Source: Desulfuromonadaceae bacterium
GTDB lineage: Bacteria > Desulfobacterota > Desulfuromonadia > Desulfuromonadales > Desulfuromonadaceae
Length of the DNA stretch: 53,125 bases
Direction: 5' to 3'
Assembly: GCA_016936455.1 (NCBI GenBank)
Contig: JAFGXV010000040.1
Coordinates: forward strand, 1-53,125
Shown here: positions 18,215 to 26,530 of the stretch, piece after piece
How positions within the stretch are numbered: the first letter of the stretch is position 1
Layout: each line of letters begins with the position of its first letter
Program-made: the position numbers and the translations under genes
The notes under the pieces: model-generated
The model's input: the letters and a program-made list of their open reading frames with translations, nothing else
What the model was told of the DNA's origin: nothing
Database searches by the model: none

Positions 18215-19594
18215 TCAGGGCAGGTGCTGGTCGAAGTAACTGCCCAGTTCGGAATCTTTCGGCCAATTACGCAAGAAGCGTTTCCGGTCTTTCCGGTAGT
18301 GGTGCAGGTAGCGCCACTGGTAACGGCACTCGCCCATGGCGTCAAGATCAATGACCTCCACCTGATTGCCGGTGACCAGGAAATTGCTCGCCTTGCAGTC
18401 GCCGTGGTAGATCTTCAGCCGGTAAAAGAGCTGAAACAGCTCGGCCAGGCACTGTGCCGACGGTGAGATCTCCGTCAGGTTTTCGGCGCTGTGACCTTGG
18501 GCTGCCCGTGTGACATAATACCCGGTTCGTCGCCAGAGGCCAAAACGTTTTTCCACCACGGCAATCGCCTCCGGGGTGTCAATGGCGGAAGCTTTCAGAC
18601 GGTGGGCGTTGCGCCATGAAATCCAGGCCCGTGTTGGTCGCAACCCGCGACTGATGGCGTGAACGAGATTTTTCAGATTATAGCGTTTGATCACCCAGTC
18701 GCCGACGCGCACCACCGTGGCACTGTTGCCGTCTTTTAATAGCGTGCCCTGCCGCATGTAGCCATCGGGATCAGCGAGAAAAGCCTGAAGCTGTGGCCCG
18801 TCACCGTCGCGCCGGTAGACGCTGTGCTGCAGGAAACTGTCGTCGGAGACGAACTCCGTACAGCTGCGGGTTGATTTCTGAATATAGGCGTGCCGTCGGC
18901 GCCGGCGGGCTCGGTTGATGGCTTTGGCTAAAACCGTGGCCAGCCAGTCCGGGGGAAGGGGGTTCTTCTGCAGATAGTCGGGCAGGCAGCTCAAGGCCAG
19001 CTTTTCATCGCGCAGTGGCAACTGGGCGATGAAAAGGGCCAGATTGCGCACGCAGTTTCGTGGGGAGAGGGGCTTGTCGCTCGCTCCCGGCTGGCGCATG
19101 CCGTCGCCGTCGATGGCGTACAGCCGGTCACCGCTGAACAGGAAATTGTCCAGATGGAGGTCGCTCTGAAAACAGCCATGCTGATGGCATTGGCCTGTCA
19201 GGCCAAACAGGGCACTCAGCACCTCTTTTTTTTCTGCCTCATGCGCGCTGCGCTGCCAACGCCGTGCGGCAGACTCGGCCGGATCGAGACATTCAAAGAC
19301 CAGTGCCAGCAGGCCATTTTCCAGTGGGCTCGCCAGCTGGAGTCGTGGCGTGGCCACCCCGGCCGCGGCGAGCCATTGCGCACCCTGCTTCTCCCTGAGC
19401 CAGTAACGTCGTGCCTTTTGGCCCCAAAACAGCTTGACCACTACCGATTGTTCCTGCCAGCGGCCGGCACAGACCAACCGTCTGCCCGGAAGGAAACGCA
19501 ACGCGCTTTCGCAGACAAGTGCGGGGGACCCGTCTTGGGGCTCGAAGGTCCATGGCAGGTGCTCGGGTGTCAGGCCTTGGTCGCTATCAGTCAC
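18215..19594 (-). CDS. Tandem LPS kinase-like protein, two InaA/Kdo-kinase domains
   Basis: A 459-residue protein with two kinase-fold halves. The first (about residues 1-230) has VVVKLFWG (lysine), QSDLHLDNFLF with Asp145, and AIDGDG. The second (about 260-459) has GDWVIKRYN, IYHGDCKASNFLV with Asp399, and VIDLDA. Both retain the catalytic Asp and Asn, so both could be active. It starts at GTG 19594, 11 nt from the preceding kinase gene. A double-kinase gene of similar size occurs in the Pseudomonas core cluster (PA5006-like, from memory). Likely phosphorylates core heptose; substrate order unknown. Confidence 0.78.
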   Translation of the reverse strand: MTDSDQGLTPEHLPWTFEPQDGSPALVCESALRFLPGRRLVCAGRWQEQSVVVKLFWGQKARRYWLREKQGAQWLAAAGVATPRLQLASPLENGLLALVFECLDPAESAARRWQRSAHEAEKKEVLSALFGLTGQCHQHGCFQSDLHLDNFLFSGDRLYAIDGDGMRQPGASDKPLSPRNCVRNLALFIAQLPLRDEKLALSCLPDYLQKNPLPPDWLATVLAKAINRARRRRRHAYIQKSTRSCTEFVSDDSFLQHSVYRRDGDGPQLQAFLADPDGYMRQGTLLKDGNSATVVRVGDWVIKRYNLKNLVHAISRGLRPTRAWISWRNAHRLKASAIDTPEAIAVVEKRFGLWRRTGYYVTRAAQGHSAENLTEISPSAQCLAELFQLFYRLKIYHGDCKASNFLVTGNQVEVIDLDAMGECRYQWRYLHHYRKDRKRFLRNWPKDSELGSYFDQHLP

Positions 19595-19605
19595 AGTTCG
19601 CTTGC

Positions 19606-20409
19606 CTATTCAGCCTGTTTGTTTCGGATGCGTCGCACAACGCGCTGCCAGAGCGCTTTCCCATCGGTCCCCAAGCGTTCTTTCCCGGAGTAGGCACGCA
19701 AAAAGAGTACGGCGTCCCGCGGCCGGAGCCTGGGCCAGCGCCGCACCAGGGCGGTCAGGTCGCGTTCACGGCGATCGCGCCGCCAGGGCACCAGACGGGT
19801 TTTTTCCAGGTCGATCAAACAGGCTTGGGGAGGGGTCGTCCTCGTGTTGAGAAAGATATGCTTGGGAAACAGGCAGCGGTGCTCGAGCCCGGCGTTATGC
19901 AGGTGTGCAACCAGTTGGGCGACAGCCTGAATGGTACGCGACCGTTCTTGTCGCGTGGGCATCGTGTCTTGCCATTGCGCAAGCAGGCTCTCCAGGGATT
20001 GGTAGTCCTCGAGAAAGGACGTGACCAGGATAGCCTGCTGCTCCCGACCGCTTTTGCGCGTGGCGCAGTAGACCGCTGTCATGGCCGGCACCTGCTTTTG
20101 CTGGTAGAGCCGGATGTTGGCCAGTTCCTTGACGAAGGTCAGGATGCCGCGCACGGGGTGTTGCCATGTCCGGCTGAAGTAGTTGCTCTGCCGTTTGATG
20201 ACAATGCGTGTCGGTGGCTGCGGGTCGGCATGGAGGGTGTGGATGCTGACACGGCTCCAACCGGCTTGCCCGCGACCCGTGTTCCCTTCATCCACTGCGG
20301 TGAGATCGAGATCCCACAGCGCGTCAAAATTGTCCAGGCCACTATCGGCCAGCCGCTGCTGCCAGGCTGGATCGATGTAGAGGAGGGTGGTCTGTGCTGT
20401 TTCAGTCAT
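19606..20409 (-). CDS. InaA-family LPS kinase-like protein with altered catalytic loop
   Basis: A 267-residue InaA/LPS-kinase superfamily protein. ATG 20409 is preferred because GAGGTGG sits five bases upstream; a GTG at 20418 has no such site. The N-lobe has TRIVIKRQ and the C-lobe has LVAHLHNAGLEHRCLFPKHIFLN, followed by CLIDLEK. The kinase HRD aspartate is replaced by Cys179 while the surrounding family-like KHIF remains. As in other InaA relatives it may use a different residue or be a pseudokinase. It is co-directional with two other kinase genes and separated by only a few bases, implying joint function. Confidence 0.75.
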   Translation of the reverse strand: MTETAQTTLLYIDPAWQQRLADSGLDNFDALWDLDLTAVDEGNTGRGQAGWSRVSIHTLHADPQPPTRIVIKRQSNYFSRTWQHPVRGILTFVKELANIRLYQQKQVPAMTAVYCATRKSGREQQAILVTSFLEDYQSLESLLAQWQDTMPTRQERSRTIQAVAQLVAHLHNAGLEHRCLFPKHIFLNTRTTPPQACLIDLEKTRLVPWRRDRRERDLTALVRRWPRLRPRDAVLFLRAYSGKERLGTDGKALWQRVVRRIRNKQAE

Positions 20410-20419
20410 GGTGTCCACC

Positions 20420-21184
20420 TCAGGATTGCGGGGTAAAGAATTGAACGATTTGGGTAATCTGTTTCTTGTCGACAGCTGTCAGGTGTGTCGTTTCGCGGTA
20501 GGCCAGGTAAAAACGCAGTCGATCAGTGCGGCGTAGGACCTTGCGCCCGATCTTATCCAGGCAGGCCAAATCCTTGATGGCGCCACGACGGCGCAACCAA
20601 CCGAAGGGATGCTTGCCCAGCGGGCAGTCGAAAAAAAGGACTTTAGGTTCTGTGTCTTGTTGCCGGATCAGGATGTTTCGCCATTTCAGGTCCCAGTGGA
20701 CAAAGCCATCCTTGTGCAGCCGTGCCGTGTAATCGGCGACCTGCCGCAGTACGGACAGCCGCCATGCGCGCTGCTGAAGGACGTGCGGCGTTTCCCGCGC
20801 CAAGGTGGCGAGGTCCTGAGCCGGGCTCACCTCTTCCGTGATCAGGATGGCATGGCTCAGGCGGCCATGCTGATAGCCCTGTCCGTAAGCGACCAGTCGT
20901 GGGGTCGGGATGCCCAGGCGCTGGAAAAAAAGCAGGTTCTGCCACTCGCCCTCGGCGCGGCCGCGCCCGAAGTAGTGACGGATGCCCTTGCCGTTGCGGT
21001 GGTAAACCTTGATGAAATAGCTTCGCTTACCGGCCTGCGTGTGCAATACGTAACTTAACGGATCCTGTGAAATCCGTTTGCCCTGGCATTGCAGACTGGT
21101 TTCCAGACTGCCGAAAAAGCACTCTTCGCTGTCGTCACCAAGAAATGTCCAGAAATTTTTTTGGGAAGTGAGGGATTTAAGCAT
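20420..21184 (-). CDS. LPS kinase-like protein (WapP-like)
   Basis: First gene of the minus-strand core cluster. The open frame extends to 21298 (GTG), but ATG 21184 (MLKSLTSQKNFWTFLGDD, 254 residues) is the only in-frame ATG and I prefer it, with modest certainty. It has RSYFIKVYHRNGKGI (ATP-binding lysine), ITEEVSPAQDL, the intact catalytic loop GFVHWDLKWRNILI and a FFDCPLG segment in the metal-binding position, where Asp is retained. It matches the WapP-like heptose kinase family by pattern. A predicted promoter lies at 21318-21346 on this strand. Confidence 0.77.
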   Translation of the reverse strand: MLKSLTSQKNFWTFLGDDSEECFFGSLETSLQCQGKRISQDPLSYVLHTQAGKRSYFIKVYHRNGKGIRHYFGRGRAEGEWQNLLFFQRLGIPTPRLVAYGQGYQHGRLSHAILITEEVSPAQDLATLARETPHVLQQRAWRLSVLRQVADYTARLHKDGFVHWDLKWRNILIRQQDTEPKVLFFDCPLGKHPFGWLRRRGAIKDLACLDKIGRKVLRRTDRLRFYLAYRETTHLTAVDKKQITQIVQFFTPQS

Positions 21185-21263
21185 CGATTGGTCAATGGAA
21201 TGACGAAATTGTGTGTCGGGCGCGCGCAAAAGAGCGACTCGCGTCGTGATTTTGATAGGAGGC

Positions 21264-21285
21264 TGATATAGAGGTGATATAGGGC
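21264..21285. repeat. 11-bp imperfect tandem repeat in divergent intergenic region
   Basis: TGATATAGAGG is followed immediately by TGATATAGGGC between the divergently transcribed kinase and hldE genes. It lies downstream of the predicted minus-strand transcription start, so it could be an operator, but it is short and may be chance. Confidence 0.3.
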
Positions 21286-21317
21286 CTCCGCCTGCCACGC
21301 CTGCGAATAAATATGTA

Positions 21318-21346
21318 ATGATATTTTAAAATACGTTCGAAGTCTA
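21318..21346 (-). promoter_or_regulatory. Predicted sigma70 promoter for the minus-strand core/kinase cluster
   Basis: Reading the minus strand, TAGACT (21346-21341) and TATCAT (21323-21318) are separated by 17 bases. The surrounding stretch is markedly AT-rich compared with the flanking genes, and a 12-bp perfect palindrome TATTTTAAAATA (21322-21333) overlaps the spacer. It would give a leader of about 125 nt before ATG 21184. Confidence 0.5.
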
Positions 21347-21374
21347 TTGTTACTTTGTTGTCAGAAGCTAATGC

Positions 21375-21403
21375 TTGCCGTTTTGGAACGAGTTCTTTAG
21401 AAT
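21375..21403 (+). promoter_or_regulatory. Predicted sigma70 promoter for hldE
   Basis: TTGCCG (21375-21380) and TAGAAT (21398-21403) are separated by 17 bases, 75 bases upstream of the chosen hldE ATG. The -10 matches five of six consensus positions and the -35 four of six. The site lies in the divergent intergenic region and has no competing gene. Confidence 0.5.
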
Positions 21404-21477
21404 GCTCGCTTATTTTAACGGCGTTGGCCCGGCAGACGAAGCAACAAGAATCGTTTTCGCATAAGGAAAAGAGACCG

Positions 21478-22938
21478 ATGACAATACAACAGATTGAGTC
21501 ATTTCTGCAGCAGATTCCCGCCGTGCGGGCCCTAGTTGTCGGCGATCTGATGCTGGATGAATATCTGTGGGGACGCACCAGCCGCATCTCTCCTGAGGCA
21601 CCTGTCCCGGTTGTGGATGTGACACGGGAAGATCAGCGTCTGGGCGGAGCGGGAAATGTCGTCAATAATCTGCGCGTGCTGGGGGCTCATGTAATGGTCT
21701 GCTCCGTACTCGGCGATGACGAGGACGGCCGCTTCATTTTTGAGCGACTGGAAAAGGCCCAGGTGGATGTGGCCGGCGTGGTGTTTGACGCTCGCCGTAC
21801 CACCAGCCGTAAAACCCGGATTCTGGCCAGCCACCAGCAGATGCTGCGGATCGACCGTGAAAGCCGACAGCCGCTGTCGCCGGAGGTGGAGCGTCATCTG
21901 TTGCGCGAAGTCGAAGCCCATATGGGCCGTGTCGATGTGATTTTTTTGTCCGATTACGGCAAGGGGGTTCTCACCGACCCGGTGTTGCATGCGATCATTT
22001 CCGCGGGCAAGGGGCAGGGCATCCCGGTGGTTGTCGATCCCAAAGGTGAGGACTACCGGAAATATCGCGGGGCGACGTTGTTGACGCCGAATCGCAGTGA
22101 AGCTTCTCAGGCTTCCGGACTGATGATTGACGATGAGTCCAGTCTCTGCCGGGCCGGCGCACAGCTGTTGCGCGATGTGGAGCTGGAGGCGCTGGTGCTG
22201 ACGCGCAGTGAAGAGGGGATGAGCTTGTTCCAGCGCAACCGGCCCCCCGTCCATTTACCCACCAAGGCTCGTGAAGTCTATGATGTTTCGGGGGCGGGCG
22301 ACACGGTACTGGCCCTGATCGGGATCGGACTGGCGGCCGGTTTGAAGCTGGAGCAGGCCGCGACTGTCGCCAATCTCGCTGCCGGGGTTGTGGTGGGCAA
22401 GCTGGGCACCTCAACCGTCAGTCGGCGCGAGATTCTGGAGGCGGCCGGACTTTCCGCGGTGGATCGCGAGAGTAATATTCAGGATGCGGCGGCGTTGCAG
22501 ATTGTTTTGCGTCGGTTGCAGCAGCTGGGCAAGAAAATCGTCTTTACCAATGGCTGTTTTGATCTGCTTCACGCTGGTCACGTCAGTTATCTGCAAAAAG
22601 CACGCGATCTCGGTGATGTTCTGGTGCTTGGGCTCAACAGCGATGACTCGGTGCGGCGGCTGAAGGGTGAAACCCGTCCGCTTGTGAGCCAGCAGGATCG
22701 CGCCACAGTACTGGCGGCGTTGGGTTGCGTTGATTATGTGGTGATTTTTGATGAGGACACGCCGCTGCAGCTGATTGAGACCCTGCGTCCCGATATCCTG
22801 GTCAAGGGGGCAGACTACCGTCCTGAAACAGTAGTTGGGCGTGAGCAGGTGGAAAGCTGGGGCGGGCGGGTTGAGCTGATTGAATTTGTTGAGGGGCGCT
22901 CGACCACCGGGTTGATCCAAAAAATGCTTCAATCTTAA
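21478..22938 (+). CDS. hldE: Bifunctional heptose-7-phosphate kinase / heptose-1-phosphate adenylyltransferase
   Basis: A 486-residue fusion enzyme of ADP-heptose synthesis. The frame is open upstream to 21355, but ATG 21478 (MTIQQIESFLQQIP) has an AAGGAAAAGAGA ribosome binding site and matches the family length (about 477). The ribokinase-like half has DLMLDEYLWG, RLGGAGNVVNNL and DVSGAGDTVLAL (catalytic Asp). The adenylyltransferase half begins about residue 355 with VFTNGCFDLLHAGHVSYLQ, containing the HxGH motif, and later VKGADY. With gmhA, waaC and waaF it completes most of the heptose pathway. GmhB was not seen here. Confidence 0.96.
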   Translation: MTIQQIESFLQQIPAVRALVVGDLMLDEYLWGRTSRISPEAPVPVVDVTREDQRLGGAGNVVNNLRVLGAHVMVCSVLGDDEDGRFIFERLEKAQVDVAGVVFDARRTTSRKTRILASHQQMLRIDRESRQPLSPEVERHLLREVEAHMGRVDVIFLSDYGKGVLTDPVLHAIISAGKGQGIPVVVDPKGEDYRKYRGATLLTPNRSEASQASGLMIDDESSLCRAGAQLLRDVELEALVLTRSEEGMSLFQRNRPPVHLPTKAREVYDVSGAGDTVLALIGIGLAAGLKLEQAATVANLAAGVVVGKLGTSTVSRREILEAAGLSAVDRESNIQDAAALQIVLRRLQQLGKKIVFTNGCFDLLHAGHVSYLQKARDLGDVLVLGLNSDDSVRRLKGETRPLVSQQDRATVLAALGCVDYVVIFDEDTPLQLIETLRPDILVKGADYRPETVVGREQVESWGGRVELIEFVEGRSTTGLIQKMLQS

Positions 22939-22966
22939 GCTATAGATAATACTGGAGTCGAGGGAG

Positions 22967-23893
22967 ATGGTGAGTGGCAGGGATGATAGTTCTCAAGGGC
23001 GAGAAGGTAGCGTTTGGGCAATTGTTGTCACATACAATCCAGATTTAGAGGTGCTTGCACGGCAGGTTGACACGCTTGTTTCTCAGGTTTGCCGTATTGT
23101 CATCGTAGATAATGGCTCCACTTGTAATCTGGCAGGCTGGCTGCCGGGTTGCTGGTACGGGTCGGTTGAACTTGTGTTGCTCGAAAAAAACCTGGGCATC
23201 GCCACCGCCCACAACAGAGGAATCGAAAGGGCGCAACAGGCGGGGGCAGATTATGTTTTGTTGATGGATCAGGACAGCCTCCCTCAGCCTAATATGGTGG
23301 CTGAGCTTCTGCGGGCATCGAGGGCTGGTTCCAATGTTGCCGCAGTTGGCCCTCGCTATCTTGATGAAAGGCAGAATAATCCTCCCCCTTTTATCCGCAT
23401 CGAGGGGATGCGGATAAAACGCTTAAACTGCCAGCCACAGAGGTCTGTGGTGGCCGTGGATTATCTTATTTCCTCCGGGTGTCTGATTTCTCTCGCCGTT
23501 TTGAGAAAGGTTGGAGGGATGAGGGACGACCTGTTTATTGATTATGTGGATATTGAATGGGGGTTGCGGGCCAAGCATTTTGGCTTGCAAAGTTATGGGT
23601 GCTGTACGGCACATATGCTGCACACCATTGGTGACGAACCCGTCCGATTTTGGGGCCGTAGGATTCCTATGCATCATCCTCTACGGCATTATTATCATTT
23701 CCGTAATGCAATTTTGTTATACAAGCTTCCATGGATATCTCTTAACTGGAAGATGGTGGACGGCTTGCGGCTATGTTTGAAGTATGTTTTTTATTCTCTC
23801 TTTTCGCGTGATGGATTAAGTCAATGGCGCATGATGACGTTAGGGGTCTGGCATGGTCTGGCTGGACGCAGTGGTTGTTACGACAACGGATGA
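22967..23893 (+). CDS. GT2 rhamnosyltransferase-like protein
   Basis: A 308-residue family 2 glycosyltransferase. It has WAIVVTYNPDLEVLARQVDTL and IVDNGST at the nucleotide-binding site, LLMDQDSLPQPNMV (DxD-like), SSGCLISLAVLRKVGG and DLFIDYVDIEWGLRAKHFG, the pattern of rhamnosyltransferase-type GT2 proteins (RfbF/WbbL group). The proximity of rhamnose genes fits a rhamnosyl donor, but the donor is not proven. It starts 29 nt after hldE and is followed by a strong terminator, so it probably ends that transcription unit. Confidence 0.82.
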   Translation: MVSGRDDSSQGREGSVWAIVVTYNPDLEVLARQVDTLVSQVCRIVIVDNGSTCNLAGWLPGCWYGSVELVLLEKNLGIATAHNRGIERAQQAGADYVLLMDQDSLPQPNMVAELLRASRAGSNVAAVGPRYLDERQNNPPPFIRIEGMRIKRLNCQPQRSVVAVDYLISSGCLISLAVLRKVGGMRDDLFIDYVDIEWGLRAKHFGLQSYGCCTAHMLHTIGDEPVRFWGRRIPMHHPLRHYYHFRNAILLYKLPWISLNWKMVDGLRLCLKYVFYSLFSRDGLSQWRMMTLGVWHGLAGRSGCYDNG

Positions 23894-23957
23894 TCTGCTG
23901 ACGAGCCATGTAAACAATTCACCTTACAGTCCACCTGCCTCACTTCACGCTCTCCCT

Positions 23958-23988
23958 AAAAAAGCCCGCGATGAGTGGGCTTTTTTTT
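23958..23988. terminator. Bidirectional rho-independent terminator
   Basis: AAAAAAGCCC, a nine-base loop GCGATGAGT, then GGGCTTTTTTTT forms a ten-pair stem. The A-run on one side and T-run on the other make it usable on both strands. It ends the hldE-GT2 unit and would also end the minus-strand VWA remnant. Confidence 0.88.
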
Positions 23989-24328
23989 AGAGACATCGCC
24001 CTGCTGAAACCATCAGCCCCTGCTCCAGCATCCCGAACAGCACCTGTGGCAACAAGTCAAGCTGATGCAAAACCCGGTACCGGTTCCAATAACGTGCCAC
24101 TGCATCAGACAAGATTCCCAGTGCGACAATTTCAATACCGTCCTGTTCGCAGCCCCATTCGCAGCACCTGGTAGCAGCCTGCGTCGCCGGGATATTGTTC
24201 GGCCGGCCATCCGTGAGCAGCACAATCAGTTTGCGCACTTCGTTTCTGGCCAGCAGACTGGTTCGGGCATACCACAGAGCCTGATCCGTTGGCGTCCCGC
24301 CCTGTGGTGTAAGATCAATGCCAGTCAA
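23987..24328 (-). pseudogene. Truncated VWA-domain protein remnant (C-terminal part)
   Basis: The frame encodes [44 protein letters not shown] and [13 protein letters not shown], matching the C-terminal half of a von Willebrand factor A domain of the CobT/NorD type. It begins at a TTG near 24328, with an in-frame stop a few codons upstream. The N-terminal half, including the DxSxS metal site, is missing. Immediately upstream on this strand lies the rfbB copy 2 leader. No complete gene is present, so it is read as a decayed fragment left by rearrangement. Expression is unlikely. Confidence 0.65.
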
Positions 24329-24388
24329 TTTAAAGTTAGACTTACGGCCGTATCATCGGTAAAATCAATCTTTTTTTCTGACTGGCAT
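24318..24388. repeat. 10-bp inverted repeat flanking the predicted rfbB-2 promoter
   Basis: ATGCCAGTCA (24318-24327) is exactly complementary to TGACTGGCAT (24379-24388), 51 bases apart. On the outer sides TAAGAT/ATCTTA bases are also partly symmetric with a small offset. A promoter-like TAGACT-N17-TAAAAT lies between the arms. Could be an operator pair or the ends of a decayed mobile element; no transposase is present. Confidence 0.5.
24337..24365 (+). promoter_or_regulatory. Predicted sigma70 promoter for the rfbBDAC/T1SS unit
   Basis: TAGACT (24337-24342) and TAAAAT (24360-24365) are separated by 17 bases. The -10 has five of six consensus matches. It lies 60 bases upstream of the TTG start of rfbB copy 2, within the 24318-24388 inverted repeat. 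Confidence 0.45.
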
Positions 24389-24424
24389 CTTATCTGTGAT
24401 ATCCCTGCTTTAACGGAGGACAGA

Positions 24425-25510
24425 TTGAACATCCTGGTGACCGGCGGTGCTGGATTTATCGGCTCGGCTGTTATACGCTACCTGATTAAGGAGACGGATC
24501 ACGCGGTCGTCAATGTCGACAAGCTCACCTATGCCGGCAATCTCGAATCGCTGGCGTCTGTCGCAGACAGTACGCGTTATCGCTTCGAGCAGGTCGATAT
24601 CTGTGATGCGCCGCAGATATCGCGGATTTTTTCCGACTATCAGCCCGATGCCGTGATGCATCTGGCGGCGGAGAGTCATGTCGACCGCTCCATCGACGGG
24701 CCGTCGACCTTTATCCAGACCAACGTGGTTGGCACCTCTGTGCTGCTGGAAGCGGCCCGTTACTACTGGCAGGCCCTCGAGCCGGCACGCAAAGAGGCTT
24801 TCCGTTTCCATCATGTTTCAACCGATGAGGTCTACGGCGATCTGAAGGGGCCGGAAGATCTGTTCACCGAGCAGACGCCCTACGCGCCGAGTTCCCCCTA
24901 TTCAGCTAGCAAGGCTGGTTCCGACCACTTGGTGCGGGCCTGGCGGCGCACGTATGGTCTGCCGACACTGATAACCAACTGTTCCAATAATTACGGGCCT
25001 TACCATTTTCCTGAAAAGCTGATTCCGCTGATGATTCTCAATGCTCTGGAGGGAAAGCCGCTGCCGGTGTACGGCCGGGGCAATCAGGTGCGCGACTGGC
25101 TTTATGTCGAAGATCACGCCCGCGCCCTGTATCAGGTGGTTACGCAGGGCACGGTGGGAGAAACCTACAATATTGGTGGTCACAACGAAAAGCAGAATAT
25201 CGAAGTGGTTCAGGCTCTTTGCGCGCTGCTCGAAGAACTGGTACCGGTAAAACCCGCGGGTGTTCACCGTTATGATGACCTGATCACCTATGTACAGGAC
25301 CGCCCCGGTCACGATGTGCGCTACGCCATCGATGCTGGCAAGATTGCGCGGGAACTGGGCTGGCGGCCGCAGGAGAGCTTTGACTCCGGCTTGCGAAAAA
25401 CCGTGCAATGGTATCTGGATAACCGCGAATGGTGCCAGCATGTGCAGGATGGCTCGTATCAGCGCCAGCGGCTGGGAGTTGCTTCAGGCGCAGGAGAGTT
25501 CAATGGTTAA
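24425..25510 (+). CDS. rfbB: dTDP-glucose 4,6-dehydratase, copy 2
   Basis: SDR enzyme of dTDP-rhamnose synthesis, 361 residues. The open frame extends to 24065 but that part overlaps the VWA remnant. TTG 24425 has GGAGG five bases upstream and gives [14 protein letters not shown], so it is chosen. It has the NAD motif, [21 protein letters not shown] and YSASKAG as in copy 1 (10178-11257), with near-identical blocks such as [20 protein letters not shown]. The two copies diverge most around residues 55-75 and 100-115. It overlaps rfbD by 8 nt and begins the complete rfbB-D-A-C set. Confidence 0.94.
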   Translation: MNILVTGGAGFIGSAVIRYLIKETDHAVVNVDKLTYAGNLESLASVADSTRYRFEQVDICDAPQISRIFSDYQPDAVMHLAAESHVDRSIDGPSTFIQTNVVGTSVLLEAARYYWQALEPARKEAFRFHHVSTDEVYGDLKGPEDLFTEQTPYAPSSPYSASKAGSDHLVRAWRRTYGLPTLITNCSNNYGPYHFPEKLIPLMILNALEGKPLPVYGRGNQVRDWLYVEDHARALYQVVTQGTVGETYNIGGHNEKQNIEVVQALCALLEELVPVKPAGVHRYDDLITYVQDRPGHDVRYAIDAGKIARELGWRPQESFDSGLRKTVQWYLDNREWCQHVQDGSYQRQRLGVASGAGEFNG

Positions 25511-26390
25511 GAGAAAAATCGCTCTCATTGGCGCTAACGGCATGCTGGCAAGCATGTTCCAGCACTGTTTGCCGCACGGAACCGACCTGCATCGGTTTGA
25601 TCTGCCCGATTTCGACGTAACCGATGGTGAGCGTGTTCGCCAGGTCCTGTTGCCCCTGCAGCCGGACATCATCCTCAACTGCTCCGCCTTCACCCGGGTG
25701 GACGAGTGTGAGACGCAGCAGCAAGCGGCTTTCGCTGTCAACGGGGAGGGGCCGAAAAATCTGGCGGTGGCCGCGCAGGAAGTCGGCGCGACATTGGTCC
25801 ATATCTCAACCGACTTTGTGTTTTCCGGCGCCAAGCAAACACCCTACACCGAACTGGATGCACCGGCACCGTTGAGTGTCTATGGCCAATCGAAATGGAA
25901 AGGTGAACAGGCCATCCTTGAAAGTGGACTGAAGGATTACTATATTGTTCGCACCAGCTGGCTCTATGGCCCCTGCGGTGGAAATTTTGTCGAAACCATG
26001 CGCCGACTGGCCTGTGAGCGCGAGACCATCGGTGTGGTCGCCGATCAACTGGGAACCCCGACCTACACAGGTGATCTGGTCGAAGCGGTCTGGGCGCTGC
26101 TTGGTCTGATCCCGGGAAGTTCAGTGCCACCGGCACCGGCGGGGATTTACCATTTCAGCAATGAAGGCCAGTGTAGCTGGTATGAGTTTGCCTGTGAAAT
26201 CATGGCTTGTCTGAAACGGCGGGGAGGGACTGTAAAAGTGCGTGAGGTGCGGCCCCTGCGCACCGAGGAATACCCTGTGGCGGCGAATCGGCCGGCTTAT
26301 TCGGTATTGTCGAAGGAGAAATACCGCCGTGTAACGGGGCGCTGTATTCCGTCTTGGCTGCAGAGTCTGGAGCGCTACCTGCTGGGATAA
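25503..26390 (+). CDS. rfbD: dTDP-4-dehydrorhamnose reductase, copy 2
   Basis: This 295-residue RfbD starts at ATG 25503 ([20 protein letters not shown]), overlapping the rfbB stop by 8 nt with GGAGAG upstream. The frame extends further upstream but only as a shadow of rfbB. It contains [23 protein letters not shown] (YxxxK) and [17 protein letters not shown]. It is a paralogue of the reductase ending at 12153, with conserved blocks but a divergent C-terminal third. A 140-nt gap containing no gene separates it from rfbA. Confidence 0.93.
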   Translation: MVKRKIALIGANGMLASMFQHCLPHGTDLHRFDLPDFDVTDGERVRQVLLPLQPDIILNCSAFTRVDECETQQQAAFAVNGEGPKNLAVAAQEVGATLVHISTDFVFSGAKQTPYTELDAPAPLSVYGQSKWKGEQAILESGLKDYYIVRTSWLYGPCGGNFVETMRRLACERETIGVVADQLGTPTYTGDLVEAVWALLGLIPGSSVPPAPAGIYHFSNEGQCSWYEFACEIMACLKRRGGTVKVREVRPLRTEEYPVAANRPAYSVLSKEKYRRVTGRCIPSWLQSLERYLLG

Positions 26391-26530
26391 AATAGATTGA
26401 ATATTCTTTAAGATCTTGCTAGCGTCACGCTCTTGTTTATCCAGGGCACTGTCTGGGATTTGCCCTACCAGTTTGGGGGGCCGCATTCGGTGCTCTTTTG
26501 AAAAAAACTGTCAAGAAAGCATAGTGAAAG

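Noticed and set aside
24330-24350. GTTAGAC as an integron attC core site
   Set aside because: Only one core-like heptamer is present, with no paired inverse core at attC spacing and no integrase or cassette structure.
24318-24388. Intact insertion sequence or MITE
   Set aside because: Only short 10-bp arms are seen, without transposase or convincing target duplication. Kept as an inverted repeat only.
24065-24424. N-terminal extension of rfbB copy 2
   Set aside because: It reads through the VWA remnant and inverted repeat. The TTG at 24425 has GGAGG and the canonical Rossmann start.
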